A stretch of 64,000 bases of DNA. It comes from Phoenix dactylifera (taxonomy: Eukaryota; Streptophyta; Magnoliopsida; Arecales; Arecaceae). Location of the stretch: NCBI RefSeq assembly GCF_009389715.1, contig NC_052397.1, positions 15,820,129 to 15,884,128 of the forward strand. The letters are read 5' to 3'. Made by a program: the position numbers and the translations under genes. The notes below the pieces were generated by a model, which did no database searches, was not told where the DNA came from, and saw only the letters and a list, made by a program, of their open reading frames with translations. Each line of letters opens with the position of its first letter. The stretch's first letter is position 1. Shown here one piece after another: positions 31,782 to 46,700 of the stretch.

Positions 31782-34700
31782 ATGGAGAAGGAGATCGAAA
31801 TCCGAAGCCTTAACGGGGAATCTATGATCGTCTCGATCGCCGGGCACAGGTCGATCGGGGAATTGAAAGCTCTGTTGAAGGAATCGTTCCTCCCGGCGAA
31901 GAATTCCCCAAACTTTCATCTCTTCTTCAAGGTAGGAGTTCAGTGCCGAATCTCAGTATTTTCCATCGGATGTCATCTCCAAGTTATCCTCTCTTGATCA
32001 AAATTTGATTTCTTTTAAAGGTTATAAAGCAACTTGTTTCTTGACTGCACCAAAAATCTCTCTCTCTCTTTCTCAAGACTTGACTCGGAGAAAAATGCTG
32101 TTATTTTAATATAAGATGGGCTTAATTTATTAATATTTTGCGTTTGGATTCATGATTGCTGTCAATTTTGTGATGAAGGGTGAAAAACTGAGATTGGAAA
32201 GCCGTATGGAGAACCATCAGATTGAGCATGGTGAATTCATGGTTCTTGTTCCATTTACGAAGAAAACCCAGCGATTTTCAGTAGAACCCGATCCCCCCGG
32301 GCCTCAAACTGGCCCTTCAAAATCTTCACGTGAGAGCATGGTGTCTTCTGCTGCTGAGTCGGCTTGGCTTGATATAATGAATGATCTTTCATCTCTATCT
32401 GATGTCGCCGGACTTGATGGAGCTCCAAGTAATTTCAGTCTGTCAAACAAGTTGGGTGGTGGGAAGGAGGAGGCCTTGAAAGTTGAAGGTTCGAGCAAGC
32501 TTTCCTTAAATACAAAGCGCAAGAGAGAACCAGAAAATGATCACGTGCTTCGTGATATATTACGCTCCGATTTTAAGAATGTGTTTGAGCAACAGACCAG
32601 TGATAGGATAAGCCAATTCGTGGAATCCGCGAGCTGCTTATCGAGTCCTACTATGGGTAGCTGCTTGTTGTTTGAAGAATTCTTTACAACATCCAAGGAA
32701 ACAGGGCAGTGTGTGTGTCCATCATGGTTGAAGAGAGTATTGAAGAACTTCACTTTTCTGAACATCTTTTATGCCTTTTTTCACATTCAAGGTAAATGCA
32801 TGACTTGGGATTGTATAGAGGAGGCACTGAAGAATCGTCGTAGGATTGGACTTGATGATATATGCATTTCAGATGTGGAGAACCTCTCACTACTTTGTCC
32901 CAAGGTAAATCTTTTTATAATCAGGGCAATCATGCTGGGGAAATATAACTGGGTCCCATGATTTGGTTTTTGGTTTGGTTACCTGGAAGGCAGAATTTAA
33001 AATTGCAGTTATTATCGCTAAGCTGGAGTTTAGCATATTGTAAAGATTTTGTTTCATATGTCTTTTTGGTCAACTATCGACCAATGGGTATCCTAAAGTA
33101 CAGGGGACCTAGATCAGGTCATGCGAACCAGTGAATCTGAAATCACGGGGAAAAAGAAGTCAGACTTTAAATCAGAAGAAAAAAATGAAACAGAAGGAAA
33201 AGCAAGAACAGGATGTAATAGAAGTAGCAATCATATCCATGGCTTAGAAGAATCAAACTTTTGATCAAAATTGATTCTTAAAGATAAATTGGTTTGCGTA
33301 AAAAAGGTCATCTAAATCATCACTCGAGAATCATATATCTTCGAAGGACATGAAAACAGACTATAAGTTGTTGGCTAAAAGAGATTGGTCTCTTTTTTAA
33401 CTGAAAATTGGTCTAGGACTTTCAGATATTCTCAAAATTCCATCATATATCAAATAAGGATTTTTATTGTGTTACCTTTGACTCTTGCTTAGGCCTAGCC
33501 AACCTTCTTGAGCGATCCTAGAAATCATGGAATGAATACCAATTTCATTTATTAACTTTATCTGTGCTGAATCATTTGCTTCTGTGCATCTGAATTGTTC
33601 TTGAACATCATTTTATCTTATCATTTCTAATTCTATATTCTACTTTCATTCTGTATGTCAGAATGGAATAATATGTCAGAAATTCTTTTTTATTCTGTTT
33701 TTACCGATGTTCTGAAATGCAATTTGTCCTCTTCTTTGTATAATACATGTACAGATCACTTTGCATACTCTTGTTTGAAAAATATGATGTATCTCCACTT
33801 GCCAGGTAGTAGTAATTCTGGGTTTACAAGAAAATATGGTAACCAAGTTGGGCTCTGCAATTGTTATTGGTAATCCTTCGACAGATTTATTAGATCAAAG
33901 TGAACTGACAAAAATGCTCCGAACTGGTATGATTTACCTATATTTTTGTTGTTTTCCCTTTTGTCTCATTTTCTAGGTTCACATGTTAGTCTATAAGTGG
34001 TTAACTTCTCCTCATTGATTATTTTCACAGCTAGAAAGAAAACACCAACCTCAGCAGTTATTAATGCTACGGAGAAACGGGAGGTTGCTTTCAAAACTGA
34101 ATTATGGAGGGCTATTAAGTGTTGCATGGTATGCTTAGTCCAGATACAAGCTTGGTTCACTTACTCTAGGATCTAGAGCTCTGTTAGACAGACAAGGATT
34201 TTTGTGATGCTTAAAAGAGAAAAATCTTTTGGCAGTCATGGCATTATAAGTTCTTACTACAACTTTTGTTGGTAAAGTCAATTCAAAAGAGAAAAATGAA
34301 TGTGGAGGCGAAAAAGAAGATATATTGTTAAATTTTCTTTTCTATCACTGATGTATTAGTTAAATTTACAATGCTGATTACTGCCTCTGTATTTTCTCCA
34401 TGCACATCTGCAATATGCTTAATTTACAACATAAGTTCATGCAAGTTGTATAGATTTTGAGGTTGAGGAAGGCTTATTGATTATGGTAATAGTAGCATGA
34501 ATATTTGGCTTATTTACCTAGGTCCAAAATATGGGAACAGTTGGTTTGCCAGTCCGATGTTTATTCAGTGGCAAACTTGTTGCTTCCTTGTTAAATTCCT
34601 GATGAGACTAGATGTCTGAACTTTTTCCCTTGAATACCTTGCTTGAATATTTCTCTGGCAGATCCAAGATGCTTGGCGGAATTATTGGCTTAGCAGTTTT

Positions 34701-37700
34701 TGTTAGTAGATTGAGGCTTTTCTAGTTCATGATTTGATGTGGACCTTCTGTTATTTCAGGAAAAGAACCTGTCAAAAACTAGCTTCCCTTTCATGTTGTC
34801 CCTAGAAGATCTTATATTGATGAAGGATGGTTTTGGTGTTTCAGAAGGTAGTGAAGTGAGGCCAGTGAAGACGAGATCATTGGCATCAGTATGTCATGTA
34901 TGTTTCTCTTTTGTTCCTCTTCTTGATATCATCCTCTTGTTCATTTAACTGCAAATCATCATAAATTAAATAAAATCTTAAGTAACATCCTTTAAAATAA
35001 TATCAATCTTTTAATAGAGATACTTTGAATTTTTTGTTGCTTACATGTCAGCATCTGATAACTTTATTGATAAGATTGCTGTGATCTGATCATTGAATTA
35101 TCAATCAACAGAGTTTGAACCCCATGGAAGCTGCTGAAATGATTGAACATCTTAGACAAGGCATCGGAAAGCATGGACAGGTTTCTTCCTACATGCCTAT
35201 GCTTCAAGTTCAGAAAATGTGATAGAAGAGCAACCTGAATAGTATGTTCTTGATGTCTTGTTCTCTGCAGATTGTGCATGTGCAAGAAATAGATGCAAAA
35301 GAGGCAGTGTATGTGGAACTTCCCAATGATCTGTCGGAAACATTAAAGTGTGCATTAAATAGGGTTGGAATATCCAGGTTATACAGCCACCAGGTGCCAC
35401 TAGTTTTCTGTTATTTTCTTCTTTTTTTTTATTCTTGGAGTCCATATTTTCTAGTGGTTTTTGACCTTCTGTAATAATAATTTACAGGCTGAAGCTATGC
35501 AAGCTTCACTTTCTGGGAAGAATATTGTGGTGGCAACATCAACTTCTAGTGGAAAATCTCTGTGCTACAATGTTCCAGTTCTTGAATCACTCTCTCAGAA
35601 TCTACTCTCATGTGCTATATACATCTTTCCAACAAAGGTCGTCTCTTTAAATTTCTTGCTTACTATTTAAGTGCAGTATCCAGTTCTTTTCCTCCTTTTT
35701 GGGGTACTATTTACAGAATTACCAGAATGTTTCACCTTTCTATTTTATTATGTACATTTTTAATTTTTATTTTGGTTCTTGTTGAGCATTCGCATAACCA
35801 GAAATAAATGTTTGTTCTTGCATGTAGGCTTTAGCTCAAGATCAGCTTAAAGCTTTATTAGAGATGACAAGGGGCCTGGATATGGACTTGACTGTTGGTG
35901 TATATGATGGTGATACATCTCAAGAACATCGTATTTGGATCAAGGATAATGCAAGATTGGTATTTGTGGAGACTTCGGAGTTCTGTACATTTTGCATTTC
36001 TTATGTTGCGTAGCTTCACTAACATGCCACACAATTATATTTTTATTTCTGTAGTTGATTACAAATCCAGATATGCTGCACATGTCAATCTTGCCGTATC
36101 ATGGACGGTTTCAGCGGATTTTATCAAATCTCAGGTAGTGGGTGGGCATTTTTTGTAACTTCTTAGCGCACTTCAATTTTTCATATTAGTTCATTTTTAG
36201 CCTCCAATGGTTTTATTCAGATATTGTAATTACGAAAAACATACAGAGAATGTTGTTGAACAATTGTTTAAAGTACCCCATTATTGCAATTGCTTTCTCA
36301 GACAAGTTTTGAAATCAGGTATATAGTGATTGATGAAACTCATTCATATAAAGGAGCATTTGGTTGCCATATGGCTCTTATCTTAAGGAGACTCCGTCGA
36401 ATTTGTTTCCATGGTACATTTTGTTTGATGGTTTTCAGATGATACAATGGTTGGATTGTATTTTTGCCTCCTTTAATATTAATTAGAAAATTAACAATGG
36501 TAATTTTTTATTCTGTGCTTGCAGCATATGGTAGTGATCCTGCCTTCATATTTTGTACTGCTACCTCTGCAAACCCACGAGAGCATGCTATGGTAGGCCA
36601 ACAAATTACAGATTAGAACCTTTGCCTTACTTAGTATGTTGTTACACAATTGAAGTACTTTGCATGCCATTAGTGCTAACAAGAGTAGGAACTGGATCAT
36701 TGGTGGTGTTGTTTAATTTGAAGATATTGTTAAGATAATGCAATTATAGATTGTAAGGGTTCTCCTTCTAACATTTTTTTTTTGGTGAAAAATTCTCCCT
36801 AATATGTTGGCTAGTGAATGCCATCAATTTAAACCTTCGACCTGGTTGTTGTTGTGATTATTTTAAAACATTTTAAGAGAAGCCCATGAAGTAGAAGATT
36901 AGCTCCATAAAAGAATATCAGAGGAAAGTTGCATGACTGTGTTTAATTATTTCTGGAATAACTTTCAATATTAGATGGTTGTTTACTGCCTTGAGCCGAG
37001 TGCTCTACTTGTTGAGCATATGTGATCCCTTAGATGGGCTACATCATGTTATTACAAACTGACGTGATGTATCTTACTTTAATCTCATTGTTCTTTATCT
37101 TGTTACTTTAATATATTTTGTTTAACAAAAATCTTGAACAATAAAACATTTGATGGAAAATGGTACAATCATCAGGGAAATGGGTGTCATATGGCAACCA
37201 CAGATATGGGTCAAAGCATAGCCAATTTCCAAAATCCCAATGCCTCAACATACTGATGAAACCATGTTAGCAGGTAGGAAAACTAAGAGCAAAATTAAAT
37301 TTTAAAAATTATGGGTGTAATTAATCAATAGGCATTTGAGACTTGAAACTATTTCTTTATATTATGTTAAATGAAAACTAGAAGCAAAAGATAAATCATA
37401 AGACCAAAGATTTAGTTCTGCAATAGGTTCAGGTATCCTTGTGTTACATCACAATTAATTTGCTGTGACCATTAAGAAAATCGACTAATCAAGCAATTAT
37501 AAAGCATATATTAAGAAAGATAACCAATAATAATTTGAAGAATGACATTTTCCCAACTCATCACCAGCACAATATCAGGAGTATAAATAACCATAACTTT
37601 TAAGAAAATGGGGCCATTACGTTGAGAGAAAGAGGGAAGATTCTCATTTTGTTTTCCAGTAAATGTTTTTACAGACCATAAAACCAATCTAAGCTCAATC

Positions 37701-40700
37701 TTAGTGAAGTTGAAACTGATATAATCTCAACACTTCTAAATTAGAACTTCTAAAGGAACTCCTTACCAAAGTTGTTCTTCTAACTCATGCAAATTAAAGG
37801 ACTATCACATGATTTACCAGACATGTCATATGAGAAATTTAATACAAGGGACCCTTGTTTAAGAATATCCAACCTAAATTAGATCCCAAATGAGTAAAAT
37901 GTTTGCTACTGTACTTGCCTCCCTAGGATTGTTGTGCTTGAGTTAGTGTACAACAACACTCTCTTGCCTTGATTAAGTAGTTAAATGAAGTGTTATCATG
38001 AATGATGATTGGTGCATCAACTTGTTTACTTCCAAATACCACATTTTCCTGAAATTTATGATCATCAAGATTTGAAATTGGGTTTTCTTGAACTAGTTTA
38101 ATACCTTCTCAATTTGAATAGTCTAATATTTGGTCCAGTCTTGCAAATGCTGATTCTTTATTGCAATTAGCATTAGTCTTATTCACACACAATCACACTG
38201 CAAGGAACAGCTTGTAGCTTGGTAGCTATGTTGTTGAGGTAGACAATAATTGGTTATGTTGTTTATTGGGGAATCTTGTAATTATATCGAGGTATCTTCT
38301 GTTTTGAAAAACCAAAGTTACTTTTGGGGTGTAACTTTAGATATTACTTTCCTTTGCCAAATTTTGCAAATTATTTAATAACTGTGATTATATGAAGGAT
38401 GCCTCAATTTATTTCAAGAAGTTTTCCTTTTATTTGTTCGTGTGTTAGGAGCTTGCCAATTTGCAGAACTTAGACTTGATACAAAATGATGGAAGTCCTT
38501 GCAGTCAAAAACACTTTCTTTTATGGAATCCTCCATTACGTTTGGTAAGTGTGGTTTTCTTACCTATACCAGTGATAATAAAATATGAAGTTCTCTTGTA
38601 AAATTTACAATGCTCTTAGCTTAAAAATTTATATTTTATAATGTTTCTGATATTCAATAAATGTTGTTATTTTGCTTTACTTAGGGACCTAAGGCTCCAA
38701 GCAGCAGGAATGATAGCAAAAATGTGAAGTCAGATGTAATGACCAGGCGTTCAAGGTTGATTCATTCTTTACTCGTTGATGATCTACCATTCCTCTAATT
38801 TCTTCTAGTTTCATCAGTCCATGTCCTTAATGGAGAATCTCTCTTGCTAGTCATCATGCAGTTGATTGTTTTGCTTCCTTGGAGGTTCTCACATTATTTG
38901 TGAAAAATGATTGGTGCCTCCCCAACCATCTCCCGACTCCTCTTTCTTCTGTTTTATACTGGAATTCCCCCCTTTTTCCCCTTGTAGCAAGGGAAAAACT
39001 TCTATAGCTCAGAATAAGTTATGGCTGATAATGTTCACATGAAAAAATAGAGAGGTTCATTGTATACTAGTTATCACATGAAAACTTTGACGCTTGGATC
39101 CTTCTCTGCTTCTTATGATGGGTTTCCACAAAACAGTTTAGCCATGAACGTTGAAGCACTAAAAAGAACATCCTAAGGCCTGAATAACAAGGTTTTCAGT
39201 GGAATAAGACTTTTGCTCTGATTTAGATGATACTCTGTAAGGCACACACACACAGACATATTTGTATAATATTATGTTATATGATATTATATCATATGGT
39301 ATCATATCATATCATATTGTACAATATTATATAGCATTGTGTCATATATATTGGGTGGGGGAGAGAGAGCTTTTTTTTTTTTTCAATATCTATAGTGGTT
39401 GTTATCTAAGAAAATAAAAACAGTAACACTTCAGGTGAAATGGCGAAATTTGAAAGGGTGGTTTACAACTTCGAACTTTTAGATGAAGCCACATTATTTA
39501 CATGTAATCTTCCTTTGTAAAGAAACATTGAAGATTGATGATTTAGAGCACTTGGTTCTCTGTTTGATGGATTAATGTAAATTAATTGTGAAGTCAATGC
39601 TTGCTTAATGCCTCAATTTCAATATACATCATCATGCTTTAATAGACAGAAGCTCATGCCAATAAGGAAAATTACATCAATAAATGTGATGTAGGAAAAG
39701 GAGAGGAAGGCCTAAGACAACATCGATGGAGGTTATGAGAAAAAAATATGGAAAAGCTTGAAATTGCATTTGAGGTTGCCTGTTATAGGATTGCTTGGAG
39801 AATAAGGATCCATTAAGCCAACCCTGAATGGTTGGGAGAAGGTTGTTTGTTTATGTTGATGGTTATGGTTTGATGCTATGATGGGTAGAAGAAAACCATT
39901 GTGTGATTTGTCATAATAGTCAACTCAAAAGTTTCGAAAGTTACTCTTGCCCACCTACAACTTCCGGTTCATTGTGTTACATGATGCCTTGGCTCGAGAT
40001 TCTATACTATTCTAGAGATTGTCATTGGATTCTAAGCAAGTCATATGATACCTTGTAACTAAGCGGATAATAGTTGATGGGGTAGTGCCCTTAAAGATGC
40101 AATGGTGGCTACAAATTTCACTGATGTTTTGAAAAATCTGCGAATTATTCATAGCTCATAGTCTAACCAAAGAATTTGATGAGTAATTTGTTAACCCCCA
40201 ATGTATCACGAATATATCATGAATGTATCATTAAATTCTGGATTTTGGCGAATAGGTCATAAATCTTTCAATTCATGAATAATTGTGAATCTTTAAAGTT
40301 TATTCATTTGAGCTGATACTCGCTCTGGAAAGGTTCACGGCCAAGCTTTTTGCTTTTGAGGCATGAAGTGGGTGCAGTCAGGGAGAAACAATTGGGAGAA
40401 TGGAGAAAGTGGTGTTTGACTTAGTTAAAATAATAATTTTATAAAAGAGTATTAAATGCTACTCTTTCACTCTTTTTGGTAGAAGACTAAGGCCCTGTTT
40501 GGGGAGCTTTTGGAGGGCCAGAAAGCACTTTCTGGCCCTCCAAAAGTACTTTTAGATAAAAAATGATGTTTGGTAAAATTTTCGGAAAGCTGTTTCAGCT
40601 TTTGCGGGAAGCTGAAAACAGCTTTTGGGGAGAAGCTCCAATTTGGAGCTTTTCGAAAACGCTGTTTTCAGCTTTGTCGGAAAGCTATTTTTTGGACCAA

Positions 40701-43700
40701 AATACCCCTATTTAAATCACACTTTTTTTTTCCAAAATCCTCATTCCGCTTCTTCCTCTCTCACCCATCCTTTCCCTCTCTATCTTCTTCTTCCTCTCAA
40801 CGCCGCCGCCTCTGTTCCTTCTTCCTCTTCTTTTTTTTCTTTTTTTTTCTTTTGGAAGCTCGTGGCTGCCCACGGTGGCAGCCACCATGCCGGCCACCAC
40901 CCATGGCCGGCGATCCCTCTATATTTCAATGAAATAAAATAATAAATAAATAAATAAATAAATAATGAGTGAGTGGCAAATAATCTGATCTAAATAAATA
41001 AATAAATAAATAAAAATATTAGTAGTTATTTAACCAATTTTATCACCTAGCTAGAAAATTTGTTAGAGAGATAAATAGTCATTAGAAGGATGAAAAATTA
41101 ATTTACACTAATAATTATAATATTTTATATATTTATTATTGTATTATACTATAAATATAATATTATATTACATTATATCATAATACATTGATATGTTATG
41201 TTAAATAATTTAATATTATATTAAAGTATTATTCTATAATACATAATGTTATAGTACTATATTGTAATAATATTATATTATATTACATTAATATTATACT
41301 ATATCATATATTTATGTATTAATACATGTTATATTTTATTATGCTCTGTTGTATAATACTGGTAATGTCCTTTATGGTCATTTTGTCACACGAAAGTACT
41401 TTCTTAGGCCCCGTTTGGGGGAGCTGTTGGCAGTAGAGCTTTTGGAAGTAGAACTGTTGGAAGTAGAGCTTTCTGAAGCAAAGCGTTTATAAAAAGTTGT
41501 TTGCTGTTTGGTAACTAAATTTCTAAAGTGTTGTGGCACTTTAACTTGTGTTTTGTAAACAAACTGAAAAAGTACTTTTGTATGACAAAATTACCATAAA
41601 GAACATTGCATAGTATTATACAACAGAGCATAATAAAATATAACATATATTAATATATAAATATATGATATAGTATAATATTACTATAATATAATATAAT
41701 ATAATATTATTACAATATAGTAATATAACAATGTATACTATAACATAATAATTTAATATAATATTAAATTATTTAACATAACATATCAATGTATTATGAT
41801 ATAATGTAATATAATATTATATTTACAGTACAATACAATAATAAGGTACAAAATATTATAATTATTAGCATACATTAATTTTTCATAATATAACATAATA
41901 TTAAATTATTTAACATAACATATTAATGTATGATGATATAATATTATATTTATAGTATAATACAATAGTAAAGATATAAAATATTATAATTATTAGCGTA
42001 AATTAATTTTTCATAATATAACATAATATTAAATTATTTAACATAATATTTTAATTTATTATGATATAATGCAATATAATATTATATTTATAGTATAATA
42101 CATTAATAAAGGTGTAAAATATTATAATTATTAACGCAAATTAATTTTTCATAATATAATATAATATTAAATTATTTAACATAACATATTAATGTATTAT
42201 GATATAATATAATATAATATAATATTTATAGTATAATACAATAATAAAGGTGTAAAATATTATAATTATTAGTGTAAATTAATTTTTCATAATATAACAT
42301 AATATTAAATTATTTAATGTAACATATTAATTTATTATGATATAATATAATATTATATTATATTTATAGTATAATACAATAATAAATGTACAAAATATTA
42401 TAAAAAGACAAAGTATGTAATTATTATATTTTATTATGGGTATTTTGGTCAAAAAATAGCTTTTTCGAAAAGCTCCAAAATGGAGCTTCTTCCAAAAGCT
42501 GTTTTTAGCTTTCTGAAAAAGCTAAAACAGCTTTCTGAAATTTTTACCAAACATCCTTTTTCATCAAAAGTGCTTTTAGAGGGGCAGAAAGTACTTTTTG
42601 GTCCTCCAAAAGCTCCCTCAAACGGGGCCTAAGTCTTTCCCTTCTACTTTGTCTTCACCACCGTTTTTACTTTTTCCTCTTTTCTCATCCTCCTCCTTTC
42701 CCCAGTCCACACCTTTATCTTACCCTTTTATTTTTTCTTAAAATATCCTATATTATTTAAATTAGGATGAATTATATATAAATATTATATAGTGTAATAT
42801 ATATTATATAGTGTAATATATTATATAAATAGTATAAATGTGTGAGTGTGAATATATATTATAAATATTAGCCTAAATTTTATTAGTATAATAAATTTTT
42901 GCTGTTTTTTTCTGAGTGTACCAGATTTTTTCTGAATACCGGATTTCTTAACCTTGCTGAACTATTCCCGAACACTGAACTTGTGACTCTGGATGTAACC
43001 AGGCTTGCAAGTTCCAATTAAAGCTTTCTTGTTTAGGGTCCGACAAGGTCATATATCTAGTTTGATCCCACACGAAATATTTTGTAGTTTGGCTAGTATG
43101 AAAGAGGGAATATCTGTATAGTGGCACATGTAAGCATTGTTGATAAAAGAATAATCTGAGTTACTTAATTTAAGATGTATACACATTAACAAATGCAGAT
43201 TTGAAGGTACAAGATTTGCATATGCACGTGTTCATGTAGAAATACATATTTCTTTGTACCTATACATACAAGGTCGAGACCTTATTCATAAACTCCAAAT
43301 CAGCTATGAATATTGGTTCTTCAAGTTTCATTAAGACTAACCTTGTTCTTGGTATGCGGGGTAACAAGTCGTAACTGACCATCCCTTCTGTGTTAAATTG
43401 ATGAAGGCTGACATTATGGGATTGCTTATAGCTGGTGCAAGCACATAGGCTGGTTTTATATTTTAGTGAATAATATATGATGACTGTTTTGTTCATTATA
43501 GAACCAAAAATTTTATTAATTGTCATGTTTTTGTTTCCAGCTCAATTATGGAAGTTTCTTATCTCTTTGCCGAAATGGTTCAGCATGGGCTTCGCTGCAT
43601 TGCCTTTTGTAAGACGAGGAAACTCTGCGAACTAGTTCTTTGTTACACGTAAGTCACTTAAATATTTATAAGAAATACTTCTAGGTATATGTGATTAATA

Positions 43701-46700
43701 GGACATAATTTTTTGAAAATATTATTCTGTTACTGTATTAGATTTTTGTGCTTCTTTATAGATTCAATATGTTTTTTTTTGTAATTATGATAGGCGTGAA
43801 ATTCTTCAGGAGATTGCATGTGATCTGGTTGGTTCTATATCTGTATATCGTGCTGGCTACACTCCTCAGGTTATTCCACTCTTTCATGTCACTATAATAC
43901 ATTACCATGTTAAGGGATTATTTAGATTGCATCCATATAGATTTGCATGTACTCTAGGATTGCTCATTCCATCTCATTCCATCTCAAACCCCCTCCTCTT
44001 ATTTGAAGTTCAATACTCCTGTCAATAGGCATTAGATGGTAAGACATCTAGCTTAATGTACCTTAGGTTGGGACTGCATATTAACTTCAGGATACTTAAT
44101 GTTTCCTCTTGAGTGAAGCCCATTGAGGGTATCTTTTCTTATAAAGCATTCATAGTGCAAGGCAAAGGAGATATAATATGTAATGATCAAATAGGAATTT
44201 ATACAAAAGAAGAGGATTAACCATGGATATATACAAAACCAAGTGCATAATTGTATACATACACCTAAAAGAGAAAGAAAGGAATGGGGTATACTGCAGT
44301 GTTTCATTCAAGTACTATAACTAAATTTCTGCTCAGTTTGCACTATTGCACACCTAAACCCTAGATGACTTGTATGGCAAAGTAGAAGGATCATGTGAGA
44401 GATGGTATTCATTGTGAACATTGTCTCCATGCTTTGAAGAACTTCTGTTTTGCATTGCCATCTTTCCATTGTTAGGAACCTTGATAGGGTCCATATCAAG
44501 GTTCACTGTTTTGGTATCGAACCCTATATTGAGATCATTCTATTATAGTGTCAGTACACTGTACGGTCGTACCGAGTGTTGGTAGAGTACAAGATTGTGT
44601 ACCAGTTCAGTACCAGTATGGCATGGTACGTCTGGTATGGTATGGTACTAACCGGTACAACAAACTTTGGTCCATATCAATTCGCTGATTGATCAAAGGA
44701 TTGAGATTGCTTAAGCTTTTATTGTTTAGCATTGTGAGTGGGATGTTAGATGTATATCTTGTCATGATGAAGATATTTATTCATGATGTTGAGGATCTGA
44801 GTTTAGCGGTGCGGATTCGTATGAAGCATCACTGTGTCCTCTTGGAAAGGTCTTTGTGCAGTCAATGAAGATTGTACAAATTGACTAACCTCTATTGCCC
44901 ATAATTTGCATGTGCGGGAAGAAGTGGGGGGGGGGGGTGCTAATATACCTCATTAATGCGAATTATTTAGATTATGCTTTGTCTACTTAATGCTGGTTAA
45001 AATCAAAATCTACACAATATTTATGAAAATCTAACTTATCTGTTATGTATATGTAGCAGTGTTTTTTCTCACTTTCATTTTCTCCTTTCTTGATTAGTGG
45101 TTCATATTTCACCAAATCCTTGACTATGGTTTGCTGGGTTGTGGAATAAATGATAGAGCAGGAGAGAAGAAGAATAGAAGCTGAACTTTTTGAGGGGAAA
45201 CTTCATGGTGTTGCTGCGACAAATGCTCTTGAACTTGGGATTGATGTAGGACATATTGATGCAACTTTGCATCTTGGTTTTCCTGGTAGTGTTGCTAGGT
45301 GGAGAGTTAACTGATATCTTGCATTATGTATGTATGCTCCCTATCAGCTTGATGATGTTTATTTGTTCCTTTCCCCCCTTAATTTGTAGCTTGTGGCAAC
45401 AAGCCGGGAGATCTGGAAGAAGAGCAAGGCCATCACTGGCAGTCTATGTTGCACTTGAAGGGCCACTTGATCAGTACTTCATGAAGTTTCCACATAAGCT
45501 TTTTGGGAGCCCAATTGAGCATTGCCAAGTTGATGCTCATAACCAGAAGGTTCATTTAAACATGCTTGCTTCTTTAATTTAAGGAGAAAACATTTTTTTT
45601 TTAAAATTCTATCGGGGGATTTATGTAAATGGATAAAAGTTTGCCATGTGTTTATTTTTGAAGTGCGTATTACAGGTGCTAGAACAGCATATTGCCTGTG
45701 CTGCTTATGAACTCCCATTGTGTTTACAATATGATGAAAAATATTTTGGTTCTGGTCTGGACTGTGCAATAACAGCTCTCAAGCTTAAAGGATACTTAAG
45801 TAATGATCACCTAGGTGTTTCTTCTTCCAAAGTATGGAATTATATTGGACCTGAGGTGTGTGTGTTTTGGTCTACATGCCTTTTTCCTCTGGTATATAGA
45901 AATGAGAAGTAATAGTTACTTATTTAACCTTTTATTTCCATTTTTCCAGGAAAGGCCATCACATGCAGTTAGCATACGTGCGATAGAAACTGATAGATAC
46001 AAAGTGGTCGACATGTTAAACAACGAAGTGCTTGAGGAAATTGAGGAAAGCAGGGCTTTTTATCAGGTAATTTGCAGTCAATGCTCTTCCAAGCTGCAGT
46101 GCTGTTAATTTGCAGTGGTTTGATATTTGTAATCAGCAGGTTGCATAAAATGAACTGTAGAATTTTATTATTTTATTTGCTTTAGGATGTTTTACCATAT
46201 TATTATTTACAGAAGTTCAAGTTTTTCTGTGCCACTCTTTTATTTTTAAAAATATATAACAAGAATCTACTGTATTTTATTTTTGCTCTTGCTTGAAAAA
46301 AATATCTAATATGTATGATTTGGATTAAGACTGTGTTGCATGCACATGAATATGAGAATTAGATTTGGACACGTGTCCAAGTGCCTAACTCAGCAAGAGG
46401 GGAAAGGAAAGATGTGGGGATACGCAGGATAACATATAAATTTAATTAAATTATATATTTATATGTATTTAAAGTTTAAACATTATCTATTTAAACATTA
46501 AAAGGAAAATGATAAAAGATATTATTTGTTAAGATCTTTCAATATACATGTTTCTCATTCCAACTTTCCTCTAAATCATGCAACAATTATTTTGTAAAGT
46601 TGTTTCAATACCTATAAACAAATCTTGAAAAAGAACAACTAATGTCAAATTAGAGGATCAAACTCATTGTTGGAAGAGTTCAACTTTCTTCCAATCTTTT

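Noticed and set aside
41600-42400. CRISPR-like array
   Set aside because: The repeats are 128-138-bp AT-rich units without short conserved repeats and variable spacers, inside a plant transposon.
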